Positions 6,584-15,269 of a stretch of DNA of 43,111 bases are shown here, one piece after another. Each line of letters opens with the position of its first letter. Within the stretch, counting starts at the first letter, position 1. Under the pieces are notes generated by a model. It had not been told where the DNA came from and did not search any database. It saw only the letters and a program-made list of their open reading frames with translations. The position numbers and the translations under genes are program-made. The DNA is from Deltaproteobacteria bacterium (GTDB lineage: Bacteria > Desulfobacterota > Desulfobulbia > Desulfobulbales > SURF-16): contig JAOZOY010000018.1 of assembly GCA_029933005.1 (NCBI GenBank), forward strand, positions 1-43,111, given 5' to 3'.

Positions 6584-7770
6584 GAGCGTCTGCCTCCTCC
6601 TAAAAAAGGCAGGTGGCTGACAAGCCAGTGGAGAGTTTTCAAGAACCAGTCAATCAGACCCAGGTTTTTTTCTTTGTCGGCAGACCAGAGAATGTAGAAA
6701 GTCAGCATGCCAAGGAGAAGGTTCGGTGTCCACATAACAAGTCCCACCGGCAGAATATTGCCCTCGCAAAATGATTGTGCCGCAGTGAGGAGAATATAAA
6801 AACAGATAAACAGGAAAAGCCCCAGGGGCAGGCCGATAGGTCGTTGGCCAGGCCGGGAGCGCAGTGCCAGGGGCAGGCCGAGGATGGTGAGAATAAAGGA
6901 TCCGGCCGGCAGCACAAGCCTTTTGTGGAATTCAATAAGATAACCGATTCCTTTTTCCGAATCAGCGCCAACCTTGTCGACCCGGGCGAGCAGTTCCTTC
7001 TGTCCCAATGTTTTTTTACCTCTTGAGGCAAGAGAGTGGCCGGAGGCGGATTTGGGGTTTTCCAAGGGGAGACCCAGGGAATATTCCCGGAAATGAATGG
7101 AAAGCGTTGTCTCATTCTTGGAACGGTGAATGTTCCCGTTTTTCAAGGTCAGAATAATCATCATCTCCTCAAGAATGGCCTGCAGATTGCCTTTTTTTGC
7201 AATGATTGTCAGTGGGTTTTCCCCATCCCTGGTGTCGGAAACATAAACACCATTCCATTCTTTTGTGTCCGGATCAATTTGATTAATATAGACGACAACG
7301 TCCTTAATGCCTTCGCTGAATTTTTTTCCCTGCAGGCCACGGTCAATTTTTTCCTTGGCGAGCTGGAGAAAAAGTTTTTTCATGGCAATCGTGCCGGTCG
7401 GAATCAGCTGGGTGGAAGCATAGCCGGTCAGCAATGATGTGCAGACGGCAACAATTATCACCGGCGGAAGCATCTTGTTCAGGCCAATGCCGCCGGCCTT
7501 CAGGGCTAACGCCTCGTTGTCGTTGACAAGTCTGGAAAAACAGAGGATAACCCCAAGCATGCTGGCCATGGGAATAGAAAAGAGGAAAAGATTCGGAGCG
7601 ATATAGACGGATAGCCGGATAAAGTCCGCAAAGCCAATGCCCAGCGAGAAAATAACGTTGAGAATAGGTATGAGTCTTCCTAGAAACAGGATGCCGGTCA
7701 TGATGAGAAGACTGGCAAGAAAAGGTGCTAAAGTTTCTGTAATCAGGTATCTGTAAAGCAGAAAGGGCAT
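6580..7770 (-). CDS. lptF: LPS export ABC transporter permease LptF
   Basis: 396-residue YjgP/YjgQ-family permease with the LptF start (LYRYLITETLAPFLAS) and the same 3 + 3 membrane layout around a periplasmic domain. The segment ALKAGGIGLNKML is the conserved cytoplasmic coupling region also seen in lptG (ALKAGGIPLTRIV). It has a 20-30 residue C-terminal tail ending in HLPFLGGGRRS. It works as a heterodimer with LptG, encoded just downstream with a four-base overlap. No clear ribosome site precedes ATG 7770; the leader consists of GAAGTCAGGAGTCAGAAGAC-type low-complexity repeats common in intergenic DNA of this group. Confidence 0.9.
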   Translation of the reverse strand: MPFLLYRYLITETLAPFLASLLIMTGILFLGRLIPILNVIFSLGIGFADFIRLSVYIAPNLFLFSIPMASMLGVILCFSRLVNDNEALALKAGGIGLNKMLPPVIIVAVCTSLLTGYASTQLIPTGTIAMKKLFLQLAKEKIDRGLQGKKFSEGIKDVVVYINQIDPDTKEWNGVYVSDTRDGENPLTIIAKKGNLQAILEEMMIILTLKNGNIHRSKNETTLSIHFREYSLGLPLENPKSASGHSLASRGKKTLGQKELLARVDKVGADSEKGIGYLIEFHKRLVLPAGSFILTILGLPLALRSRPGQRPIGLPLGLFLFICFYILLTAAQSFCEGNILPVGLVMWTPNLLLGMLTFYILWSADKEKNLGLIDWFLKTLHWLVSHLPFLGGGRRS

Positions 7771-7878
7771 GGGGGGATCAGAAGTCAGGAGTCAGAAGAC
7801 AGAAGTTAGAATGCGCTCATTTTAACTTCGATATTCATTTTTCCCGGTTCGACATTCCTCTGTTTTGGTTGTTATGGG

Positions 7879-8268
7879 TTATTCGCCGGGTAGGCCCAGC
7901 ATGCGTCGGGCCAGAAAAAATCCGGCAAAAACCAGTAAAATACCAATCAGGTTGCTGGCAATAACATAAATTATCGCCGGTTTCCACTGACCGATTTTAA
8001 ACATTTGCATTGCTTCCCTGGCAAAGGTGGAAAAGGTGGTGAATCCGCCGAGAAAACCGGTGAAGATAAAGAGCCGCCATTCCAGTGTAATGCGGCTGGA
8101 CTCAAGGAGACTCCAGAGAAAGCCGATCAAGAAAGACCCAAGGAGATTGACGGCCAGGGTGCCATAGGGAAAGACCGGGCCGGAAAACCGTTGGACAAGA
8201 AGAAAGAGTCCATGTCGGAAGGCCGCGCCAAGACCACCGCCGGCCATTATTGCCATTATTTTTATCAT
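7879..8268 (-). CDS. crcB: Fluoride channel CrcB/Fluc
   Basis: 129 residues with four membrane segments and the family hallmarks GGGLGAAFRHG, the asparagine-bearing YGTLAVNLLGSFLIGFL, and GFLGGFTTFSTFAREA, which holds the central Na+-binding and phenylalanine-box region. It works as a dual-topology dimer that lets fluoride leave the cell. No ribosome site stands out before ATG 8268, but the N-terminus fits family members. I looked for a crcB-motif fluoride riboswitch upstream and saw none; the upstream DNA is instead occupied by a miniature element (8311-8464). Confidence 0.93.
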   Translation of the reverse strand: MIKIMAIMAGGGLGAAFRHGLFLLVQRFSGPVFPYGTLAVNLLGSFLIGFLWSLLESSRITLEWRLFIFTGFLGGFTTFSTFAREAMQMFKIGQWKPAIIYVIASNLIGILLVFAGFFLARRMLGLPGE

Positions 8269-8310
8269 AATTAAATCACTTTAAACCGTAAAAGCTTATA
8301 TCTGTCAACC

Positions 8311-8464
8311 GTAACCGTTCACCGGGAACTAGTAATTTTACGAAAATCTCTATCCTGTAAGCGTTCATCAGTGCCTCAGATTTGTTCGTTTGAGTCTTGG
8401 CGCTATAGCCCCTCTAAGCGACAATGCTTAAACGGGTGAAGATGAGGTGTTGGTAAACGCTTAC
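8311..8464 (-). mobile_element. Miniature element, subfamily B, complete copy (IS66-like MITE, 154 bp)
   Basis: It starts GTAACCGTTCACCGG and ends GGTAAACGCTTAC (imperfect 13-bp inverted ends beginning GTAA). Flanks are TGTCAACC (8303-8310) and TGTCAAAC (8465-8472): an 8-bp duplication with one mismatch, so an older insertion. The central stem pairs a CCTCA ... CGTTT arm with its partner around a CTATAG apex. Its sequence differs from subfamily A, but landmarks (CACC before the stem, GGCACT after it, TTTTCG, end motif) are in the same places. It separates crcB from the divergent ASKHA gene. Confidence 0.82.
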
Positions 8465-8479
8465 TGTCAAACGATAACC

Positions 8480-10021
8480 ATGCAGACACTTGTTCAATTT
8501 ATTTCCGTTGAAGCGGTTCTCCCAAGTTTGGGGGATAATACCGGCGACCTTGACCGGCTTAAAAAAGCATTACAGGCGAATTTTGCCGGAAGGGAACTTG
8601 TTGTTCCTTATGCGAGAATGGCCAAGGTCGCCGGCAGATTCCGGCAGGCGGGTTTTTCGGGATGCGCTGTTATTTGTGATATGCCGGGCCGGTTTGAAAT
8701 TGTTGATTTTTTGGCGCAGACACCGGCAGTGCTGCCGGCCATGGCCCTTGATCTGGGCACAACCCATCTTGAGGCAAGCCTCATCAATCTTTTTGACGGC
8801 TCTATCCTCGTCAGGGAAAATCGTGAAAACGCCCAGATCAATTTCGGCGCTGATATTTTGAGCCGCATCCATTTTGCTGCCGGCCACGAAGGCCTTGATA
8901 AGCTGCACAGGGAAATCATCAACTGTATTAATAAACTCGCAGCTCAACTTGCCTCTAAAGCCGGATTGGCAACGGAGGAGATCAGGGCGCTCAGTGTTGC
9001 CGGCAACACCACCATGATTCATTTTTTTCTGCGCCTTGATCCCTATTATCTCTGCCGTGAACCGTATATTCCTCTTGTCAATGATCCGGATCCCTGCCGG
9101 GCCGGTGATCTGGGCCTGAATTTGCACGAGGAGGGAGTGGTCTGGGTTCTACCCAGTGTGGGGAGTTATTTTGGCGGAGATCTGATTTCCGGTATTTTGG
9201 CCAGCGGTCTTGATCAAAGTGAGGACACCTGTATGCTCATTGATGTGGGAACCAATGCCGAGGTTGTTCTTGGCAACAGGGAATGGCTTATCGCCTGTGC
9301 CGGAGCTGCCGGGCCGGCTCTTGAGGGCGGGGTTGCCCGGATGGGCATGCGGGCTGGTCCCGGCGCCATCGAGCATGTTCGAATTGATCCGGACAGCGGT
9401 AAAATTGATTTTCAAACCATTGGCAACAGTCCTCCAAGAGGAATCTGCGGTTCCGGCATTATTGACTTGGTGGCGGCCTTTTATCTGGCCCGGATTATCG
9501 ATATTCGTGGTAAATTCAGGCGGGTCGGCTATCAGGATCGTTTCATCGAAACCAACGAGGGGTTGGCCTTTATCGTGGCCCATGGGGATGAGTCGGCAAA
9601 TGGCGAACCCGTGGTCATTGGTCAGGTAGATCTTGACGCCATGATACGTTCCAAGGCTGCCATGTATTCCATTCTGACCACCATTATCAGTCAGGTCGGA
9701 TTGGAGTTTGCCGATTTGAAGCGAATTTATGTGGCCGGAGCCTTTGGCCGCCATATTGATCCCAGACAAGCTATCACCCTTGGCATGCTGCCCGATTTGC
9801 CTCTGGAGACCTTTGAACCTATTGGCAACAGCTCCCTTGCCGGAGCCGAACTGGTGCTGCTGGAACGGGACAACAGGGAACGCTGCCGGCAAATGATTCG
9901 CAGGATCACCTATCTTGAGCTGAACGTGAACCAGGAATTCATGCTCCGTTTTTCCGGCTCCCGTTTCATCCCCCATACAGATCACACTCTGTTTTCCTCT
10001 GTGCCTGTTTTTAATGATTAA
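8480..10021 (+). CDS. RACo-like ASKHA protein (DUF4445), ferredoxin domain absent
   Basis: About 513 residues. The family activates corrinoid/iron-sulfur proteins by ATP-dependent reduction of cob(II)alamin; full-length members start with a plant-type [2Fe-2S] domain. Here that domain is missing: the protein opens directly with the linker (VQFISVEAVLPSLGDNTGDLDRLKKAL). It keeps the ASKHA core: D91-L-G-T-T95, CAGAAGPALEGG, IDVGTNAEVVLG, GICGSGIIDL and AGAFGRHID. A GTG at 8447 would add 11 residues but lies inside the miniature element, so ATG 8480 is preferred despite a poor ribosome site. The electron donor must come from another protein. No corrinoid methyltransferase gene is nearby. Confidence 0.82.
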   Translation: MQTLVQFISVEAVLPSLGDNTGDLDRLKKALQANFAGRELVVPYARMAKVAGRFRQAGFSGCAVICDMPGRFEIVDFLAQTPAVLPAMALDLGTTHLEASLINLFDGSILVRENRENAQINFGADILSRIHFAAGHEGLDKLHREIINCINKLAAQLASKAGLATEEIRALSVAGNTTMIHFFLRLDPYYLCREPYIPLVNDPDPCRAGDLGLNLHEEGVVWVLPSVGSYFGGDLISGILASGLDQSEDTCMLIDVGTNAEVVLGNREWLIACAGAAGPALEGGVARMGMRAGPGAIEHVRIDPDSGKIDFQTIGNSPPRGICGSGIIDLVAAFYLARIIDIRGKFRRVGYQDRFIETNEGLAFIVAHGDESANGEPVVIGQVDLDAMIRSKAAMYSILTTIISQVGLEFADLKRIYVAGAFGRHIDPRQAITLGMLPDLPLETFEPIGNSSLAGAELVLLERDNRERCRQMIRRITYLELNVNQEFMLRFSGSRFIPHTDHTLFSSVPVFND

Positions 10022-10036
10022 CAGGTGACAAAGGTA

Positions 10037-10555
10037 TCAGTGAAGTGCGGCTTTGGCTGCATCCAGGGCTGCCGCGTAGTCAGGTTCTTCGGTGATTTCC
10101 TTGACATACTCAGTATACTTGATCGTCCCGTTACGATCGATAACAAACACGGCGCGGGTGAGTAGTCGAAGTTCTTTGATCAACGCCCCATATCCTTTGC
10201 CAAGTGACGCATCCCTGTGATCCGACAGGGTCTGCACAGCCTCAACTCCTGCGGCTCCACACCAGCGGGCCTGGGCGAAAGGAAGATCCATACTGACTGT
10301 GAGAATCCTGATGTCATCGCCGAGAGCGGCGGCCTCGCTGTTAAAACGGCGGACTTCAATGTCGCAGACGGGGGTATCCAGAGATGGCACCAGGGCGAGG
10401 ATCAATACTTTACCGGCATAGTCGGAAAGCGTGGCTGGAGCGAGGTCGTTTTGTATGAGGGTAAAATCCGGGGCTTTATCTCCTACTTTGATTTCATCCC
10501 CCACCAGTGTCAAAGGATTACCCTGGAAGGTGGCGGCTTCATTTCTTTCAATCAT
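10037..10555 (-). CDS. tpx: Thiol peroxidase, atypical 2-Cys peroxiredoxin
   Basis: 172 residues, full length for Tpx. Peroxidatic cysteine C64 lies in PSLDTPVCDIEVRRF and the resolving cysteine C99 in ARWCGAAGVE, the spacing that defines Tpx. The N-terminus TFQGNPLTLVG is also typical. It reduces lipid and alkyl hydroperoxides using thioredoxin; members lacking an obvious export signal, as here, are cytoplasmic. The start has GGAG at good spacing. It converges on the ASKHA gene with 15 bp between stops. Oxygen-defence role in an anaerobe. Confidence 0.94.
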   Translation of the reverse strand: MIERNEAATFQGNPLTLVGDEIKVGDKAPDFTLIQNDLAPATLSDYAGKVLILALVPSLDTPVCDIEVRRFNSEAAALGDDIRILTVSMDLPFAQARWCGAAGVEAVQTLSDHRDASLGKGYGALIKELRLLTRAVFVIDRNGTIKYTEYVKEITEEPDYAAALDAAKAALH

Positions 10556-10705
10556 AATTATCTCCTTTTTGTTGACCGGACATTACTCAATATTTTCAAG
10601 ACATAAAAGATACCATGAGAACAAGGGGGGGCAAAGGTTTTTATGTTCTTATTGAGAAATCAATCGGCAATTTGATTATGCGCATAGGCCTGTCTTTCCG
10701 GATCT

Positions 10706-11899
10706 TCAGACGTTGGTATATTTGACAAGCAAAGCCCCACTAATCATCAGTAGTCCAGAAGCCGCAATTCCTTCCCCGAACCAGCCGAAATCAGCGGCAA
10801 AACCGACAGCGGCCGGCAGAGCCCCGCCGCCGATGAAAAAGGCCAGCGGGACGGTAAGGGAAATCACCACGTTTCTTGATTCCGGAGGACCAATGGAGGC
10901 CAGGGTGGCAAAGGCGGCCGGGAAAAAACAGACCGCCAGCAGTGGCTGTAGAACGACCCAGAGAGAGATCCATTGCTGGGAAAATCCCAGCAGAATAGTC
11001 ACCATTCCGGAAAAAAAGAGCATTCCCTTCATGGTGACTCTGGAGCCGAAACGATCCGATAGGTAGCCGCCCATCAAGGCGGTGACAAGAGTCGGGATTC
11101 TGGAGAACCCTACCAGGGAATTGGCCGCCTGTTCCGTCCTTCCGTGTTCACTGACCAGAAAAAGGGGGAGAAGGTTATAAATGCCCAGGGTACTCATGAT
11201 GCCGACGCTGAAGATGAGGATCATCATCCAGAAAGCAGGCAATCGGAAAAGAGGTTTGCAGTGAGAAAGGGTTGGCGGTGTTCCGTAGGATCGCTCTTTT
11301 CGGCTGCACAGGGTGTAAGTCAGAGAAACAAGCAGTGACAGGATGCCAAGGACGAAAAAAATTGTTTGCCAGGACGAGGAGGCAAGCAGGCTGGAAACAA
11401 TGAAGGGGGCAGTCAGAAAGGCCAGGTTCGGCGCCAGTTCATGCACGGACAGAGCCCTGCCCCAATGTCTGTTCGCAAAGGAGGTGGTGATGGTGGCGAT
11501 GGCTGAAGGGAGATAGATTCCGGCGGCAAGACCCAGGAAAAAATGACCTGTCCGGAGCTGGCCAAGATTTACGGCCATACTCATCAAAAGCAGAGTGATG
11601 GCGATGCCAAGAGAAGAGAGGGTGATGGTCCGCTGGTGACAGATGACGGACGAGATGAAGCCTGATCCGGGCAGGGAAATAAAGTAGCCCGCACTGAGAC
11701 AGAGGAAAAGCGAGCCGGCCTGGCCATGACTGATATTCAGGGTCTGCTCCAAATGTGGCAGCAGGGGGGAGATAATAATTCTGGATAGAAAATTAAGGAA
11801 AAAGAGAGAGGTCAGGAGGAGAAGCGTCAGCTGCATTCCTGGAAATTGTGATTTTTTCAGAGATTGGGAATCGCTATGTGACGGATTATGTTGTTTCAA
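10706..11899 (-). CDS. MFS transporter
   Basis: 397 residues with about 12 hydrophobic segments and a soluble centre (CSRKERSYGTPPTLSHCK). The loop between helices 8 and 9 has the MFS signature GGYLSDRFGSRVT. A short, polar Ser/Gln-rich N-terminus precedes helix 1. It is a single-component secondary transporter of the inner membrane, of drug/metabolite-exporter type. The substrate is not predictable: no neighbour points to one and the gene stands alone between tpx and feoB. Confidence 0.85.
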   Translation of the reverse strand: MKQHNPSHSDSQSLKKSQFPGMQLTLLLLTSLFFLNFLSRIIISPLLPHLEQTLNISHGQAGSLFLCLSAGYFISLPGSGFISSVICHQRTITLSSLGIAITLLLMSMAVNLGQLRTGHFFLGLAAGIYLPSAIATITTSFANRHWGRALSVHELAPNLAFLTAPFIVSSLLASSSWQTIFFVLGILSLLVSLTYTLCSRKERSYGTPPTLSHCKPLFRLPAFWMMILIFSVGIMSTLGIYNLLPLFLVSEHGRTEQAANSLVGFSRIPTLVTALMGGYLSDRFGSRVTMKGMLFFSGMVTILLGFSQQWISLWVVLQPLLAVCFFPAAFATLASIGPPESRNVVISLTVPLAFFIGGGALPAAVGFAADFGWFGEGIAASGLLMISGALLVKYTNV

Positions 11900-12017
11900 G
11901 GGGAAAAGGTGTTTGTTGTAAAAAAAAGTGAATTTTGGGGTTAAGATTAAACACGCTTGAAAATAGCATGCTTTATGGAAAAGATAAAAAAAATGTTTTA
12001 GAGCGGTGTTAATTTTG

Positions 12018-12047
12018 TTGACTTTTATCTTGTTTGGGATATATAAC
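12018..12047 (+). promoter_or_regulatory. Candidate sigma-70 promoter ahead of feoB
   Basis: TTGACT (12018-12023), 18-base spacer, TATAAC (12042-12047). It lies 280 bp upstream of feoB, just before repeat R2 copy 2, so R2 would be in the transcript leader. The DNA around it is AT-rich, which makes chance matches likely. Confidence 0.4.
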
Positions 12048-12072
12048 TTTTCATTCTTTAGTATAATATTAT

Positions 12073-12220
12073 TTAGTGCCTTACACCTGAAATACTGTAA
12101 TGAAAAAATAAGAAATAAAAAATTGTTTTTAAACTAAAATAGTTACATCTACTGTTAAGGAACTTATACCCGTCAAGCGAGTACTGAAAAAATTCTTAAG
12201 AAATCTGATGTTTTCTTCCG
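12073..12220 (+). repeat. Dispersed direct repeat R2, copy 2
   Basis: Same-orientation copy of 151-279. The strongest match starts at CTTATACCCGTCAAGCGAGT. It sits about 110 bp upstream of feoB and carries an extra A/T-rich stretch of about 20 bases in the middle. Differences in the conserved half are single substitutions. The rest of 11900-12329 holds no gene I can support. Confidence 0.7.
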
Positions 12221-12329
12221 CTTTAGTGGGTTAGTTCTGTTTTTTTGTCGTTATCGTTGAGAGTCAAGCCTTCTGGGATCTGTAATCTCTGATTTATGGA
12301 TTTCAGTTTTTTTGTGTCCGGAGCCGGGC

Positions 12330-14348
12330 ATGGTGATTGATATGGAATGTTTACAGCGCAGCTGTGGTAAAAAATGTATTGAATGCGATAAAGAGGATGT
12401 TGTCTGCCCGCATCATAAGCTGGCCATTGTCGGCAATCTCAATGTGGGGAAGTCCTCCCTTTTTGCGCAGTTATGCGGCAGTGAAACCACTTCTTTTAAT
12501 GTGCCGGGTTCAACGGTTTCCATTTCCAGGGGAAAACTGAAAGGGTCGGATACGGATTTTTACGACACTCCCGGCATTTACTCACTTTTTTCGCCAAACG
12601 AGGACGCGCGGGTATCCAGGGATCTTCTTCTCTGCCGTGACTGCGGTCATGCCATTGACGGCATTTTGATGGTTGCCGATGCGAAAAATCTGAAACGTTC
12701 CATTGCCATTACCCTGCAATATGCCGAGTATGGTCTGCCCATGCTCCTTGATGTCAATATGATCGATGAGATCCAGTCCAGGGGCATTGAAATTGATTAC
12801 GATAAACTTTCTGAAATACTCGGCCTTGAGGTCTGCACAACTGTGGCCAATGAAGGCATTGGGGTGCGTAAAGTTTTTTCCCGGCTTGGCAGGATGCGGA
12901 AACCCGGTGTTCTGGTCGAGTATCCGCCCCGCATTGAGCGCTATCTCAAGATTGTCGATCAGCTTCTGCCCGACGGCCAGGTTTCATCACGGGCCATCGG
13001 CCTTCTGCTGCTTGTAGATGATGCCAATGCCGAAAAATATGTTGAGATGAATTTCGGTGTTGCCATGGCGCGTCAACTGAAATCCCTGGTTCGGGATTAC
13101 CAGCGGCGGGAAACAGGGGATTACCACATTGTTCTGGGGCAGACTTATAACAGGATCGCCGAAGAGATTGTTGCAAAAATTCAGCGGGTTGAGCCTCCTT
13201 CCCAGCTTTCTTTGCTGCTTCGGTTCGGAGATCTCTGCACCAGGTTTTCCACCGGTATTCCCATTGCCGTGGTTGTTTTGACCCTGATGTATCTTTTTGT
13301 CGGCTCCTTTGGCGCCACTTTCCTGGTGGACTCAATCAACGGAATTCTTTTCGAAGGCTATCTGATTCCCTGGGTGGAAAAGTTGGTGGCGCCGATTCCC
13401 AGCGTTTTTATCCGTGACATGATCGTTGATCCGGATTTCGGCATCTTTCCCACCGGCATTGCCTTGGCCCTGGGGCTGGTGCTGCCGGTGTTGTTCTGTT
13501 TTTATATTGCTTTTGGTTTTCTGGAGGATTCCGGTTACCTGGCCCGGATTTCTGTTCTTCTTGACAAGGTTTTTCAGCTTATGGGACTGAACGGCAAGGG
13601 TGTCATTCCGCTTGTTATGGGCTTTTCCTGCGTGACCATGGCCATCTTTACAACCCGGATGCTTGACACGAAAAAGGAGAAAATTATTGCTACTTTTCTT
13701 CTTCTTCTCGGCATGCCCTGTGCTCCGCTGCTGGCTGTCATGTTCATTATTTTAAACAAGATGGCCATTTCAGCGACCATCACGGTTTTTGGCCTTATTT
13801 TTCTGCAGATCATTGTTGCCGGCTATCTGGCCAACAAGATTCTGCCGGGCGAACGTACGCCTCTGCTCATGGAAATTCCCGCCATGCGCATGCCGAAAAT
13901 CGGTAAGGTTGTGAAGATGTCGGCCATGAAAACTTATTTTTTCATAAAGGAGGCGGTGCCGGTTTTTATCGCTGCGTCTCTGTGCGTTTTTCTTTTTGAG
14001 CGTGTTGGTGGTCTGGACGCCCTGGAAAGAGCGTCCGAACCGATTGTCCAGGGCTTGATGGGATTGCCGGAAAAAAGTGTCCAGGTTTTTATTAAAACCA
14101 TCATCAGGCGGGAAAGCGGCGCCACCGAGATTGAACATTTAAGCGCAATTTACGACAATGTTCAGCTGGTGGTGAATCTGTTGGTCATGACCTTTTTATC
14201 ACCCTGCCTCAATGCCATTATAGTTCTTTACAAGGAACGGGGTTCCAGGGTGGCCACCGGGATTCTGGCGGCTGTCATGGTTTATGCCATTGCTGTGGGT
14301 ACGGTGGTGAATCATGCCTGCCGTATTTTAGGAATTACGTTTACTTGA
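12330..14348 (+). CDS. feoB: Ferrous iron transporter FeoB with N-terminal Cys cluster
   Basis: 672 residues. Residues 1-30 are unusual: C7, C12, C16, C19, C26 and H28-H29 precede the G domain, a possible metal or Fe-S site. The G domain follows: G1 GNLNVGKS (35-42), a switch threonine in FNVPGSTVS, G3 DTPG, G4-like NMID. The C-terminal half has about ten membrane segments with two Gate-type motifs, GFSCVTMAIFTTRML and GMPCAPLLAVMF, each with the expected cysteine. It imports Fe2+ across the inner membrane. The start is ATG 12330 with GGAG upstream; an in-frame TTG at 12312 has none. No separate feoA is seen; the regulator at 14580 follows on the same strand. Confidence 0.9.
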   Translation: MVIDMECLQRSCGKKCIECDKEDVVCPHHKLAIVGNLNVGKSSLFAQLCGSETTSFNVPGSTVSISRGKLKGSDTDFYDTPGIYSLFSPNEDARVSRDLLLCRDCGHAIDGILMVADAKNLKRSIAITLQYAEYGLPMLLDVNMIDEIQSRGIEIDYDKLSEILGLEVCTTVANEGIGVRKVFSRLGRMRKPGVLVEYPPRIERYLKIVDQLLPDGQVSSRAIGLLLLVDDANAEKYVEMNFGVAMARQLKSLVRDYQRRETGDYHIVLGQTYNRIAEEIVAKIQRVEPPSQLSLLLRFGDLCTRFSTGIPIAVVVLTLMYLFVGSFGATFLVDSINGILFEGYLIPWVEKLVAPIPSVFIRDMIVDPDFGIFPTGIALALGLVLPVLFCFYIAFGFLEDSGYLARISVLLDKVFQLMGLNGKGVIPLVMGFSCVTMAIFTTRMLDTKKEKIIATFLLLLGMPCAPLLAVMFIILNKMAISATITVFGLIFLQIIVAGYLANKILPGERTPLLMEIPAMRMPKIGKVVKMSAMKTYFFIKEAVPVFIAASLCVFLFERVGGLDALERASEPIVQGLMGLPEKSVQVFIKTIIRRESGATEIEHLSAIYDNVQLVVNLLVMTFLSPCLNAIIVLYKERGSRVATGILAAVMVYAIAVGTVVNHACRILGITFT

Positions 14349-14579
14349 TTTTTTAGAAAAAAGGGGCAGATGGTAATTCGATGGTATAGCGTAGATGGCT
14401 GATTTTGTTTTACTTGTTTTGTCGTCGGGGATGCTCAGAAAGAAATATTCCTGTAATAAAGATTGGCAAGTTTAGTGGCCAAAGTGGTTTTACCTCTGCC
14501 CCTGTCCGACAACATATTAAAAATAAAGCTATTTGCAAATCTAAGAAAAAAACTCCTGGGCTGAAGAGGATAAAACCCA
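14349..14579. other. Gap between feoB and dtxR-type gene
   Basis: 231 bp without a supportable gene. A 61-codon frame (14405-14590) lacks a ribosome site and overlaps the next gene, so I do not call it. No clear terminator follows feoB, so read-through into the regulator is possible. Confidence 0.5.
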
Positions 14580-15242
14580 ATGTTGACTGAAAAGCAGGAA
14601 GAGATACTGGAGGCGATCTGGGCGGCCGGTGAGAATGAACGGCATACTCTGGACGCTATCAAAAGAAGATGCGTTGTGGAGATTTATGATGATGACCTGG
14701 CCGGGCTGGAAGCCGAGAATCTGATTGTTCGCGATGATGACAGGATTTTGTTGACCGCAACCGGCAGCCCGGTTGCCGAGGGAGTGATCCGGCGTCATCG
14801 ACTGGCCGAGGTCATGGTGTCCACTCTTTTACGTTTGAAAGACGAAAATATGAAGGAGATGGCCTGTAAGATCGAACACGCCCTTCTGCCCGAGGTCGAG
14901 GAATCCATCTGTACCCTGCTTGGTCATCCCGAGATCTGTCCGGACGGCAAACCCATTCCCAGAGGAAAATGCTGTTCCAGGGAGCAGCGGATAGTCGATA
15001 ATGTAGTCGTCAGCCTGAGTGAACTGCAGCCAAGCGAGAGCGGCAGGATTACTTATATCAAGCCGGGAAGTCATTCCGAACTGCACCAGCTCATTGCTTT
15101 GGGGCTGAATCCGGGCGTTCATGTCACGGTGCATCGCACTTCGCCGGCCTTTATCATCAAATTTGAAAATACCGAACTGGCCATGGACGAAGAAGTGGCC
15201 CGGAATATTTACGTCTGGAAAACGAACGGTTCTTCCGATTGA
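14580..15242 (+). CDS. DtxR/MntR-family metal-dependent regulator with FeoA-like C-terminus
   Basis: 220 residues. Residues about 1-65 are a winged helix-turn-helix. Residues 70-125 are the metal-binding dimerisation domain, with the family motif RRHRLAEVMVSTLL, then ACKIEHALLPEVEESICTLLGHPEICPDGKPIP; the H, E and C residues there are typical metal ligands. A CC pair (residues 137-138) follows. The last about 75 residues fit the SH3-like FeoA domain. In this family, Fe2+ or Mn2+ binding makes the protein bind DNA and repress uptake genes. Its place after feoB suggests it controls feoB, and its FeoA-like end may supply the missing FeoA fold. The start has GAGG upstream. Confidence 0.88.
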   Translation: MLTEKQEEILEAIWAAGENERHTLDAIKRRCVVEIYDDDLAGLEAENLIVRDDDRILLTATGSPVAEGVIRRHRLAEVMVSTLLRLKDENMKEMACKIEHALLPEVEESICTLLGHPEICPDGKPIPRGKCCSREQRIVDNVVVSLSELQPSESGRITYIKPGSHSELHQLIALGLNPGVHVTVHRTSPAFIIKFENTELAMDEEVARNIYVWKTNGSSD

Positions 15243-15269
15243 AGGAGTTGCTGTTGTGTTTCCTTGATT

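Noticed and set aside
8269-8447. Fluoride riboswitch ahead of crcB
   Set aside because: None of the conserved crcB-motif blocks is visible; the region is filled by the miniature element.
14405-14590. 61-codon frame between feoB and the DtxR-type gene
   Set aside because: No ribosome site, overlaps the next gene, and looks like a random Lys/Ile-rich translation.
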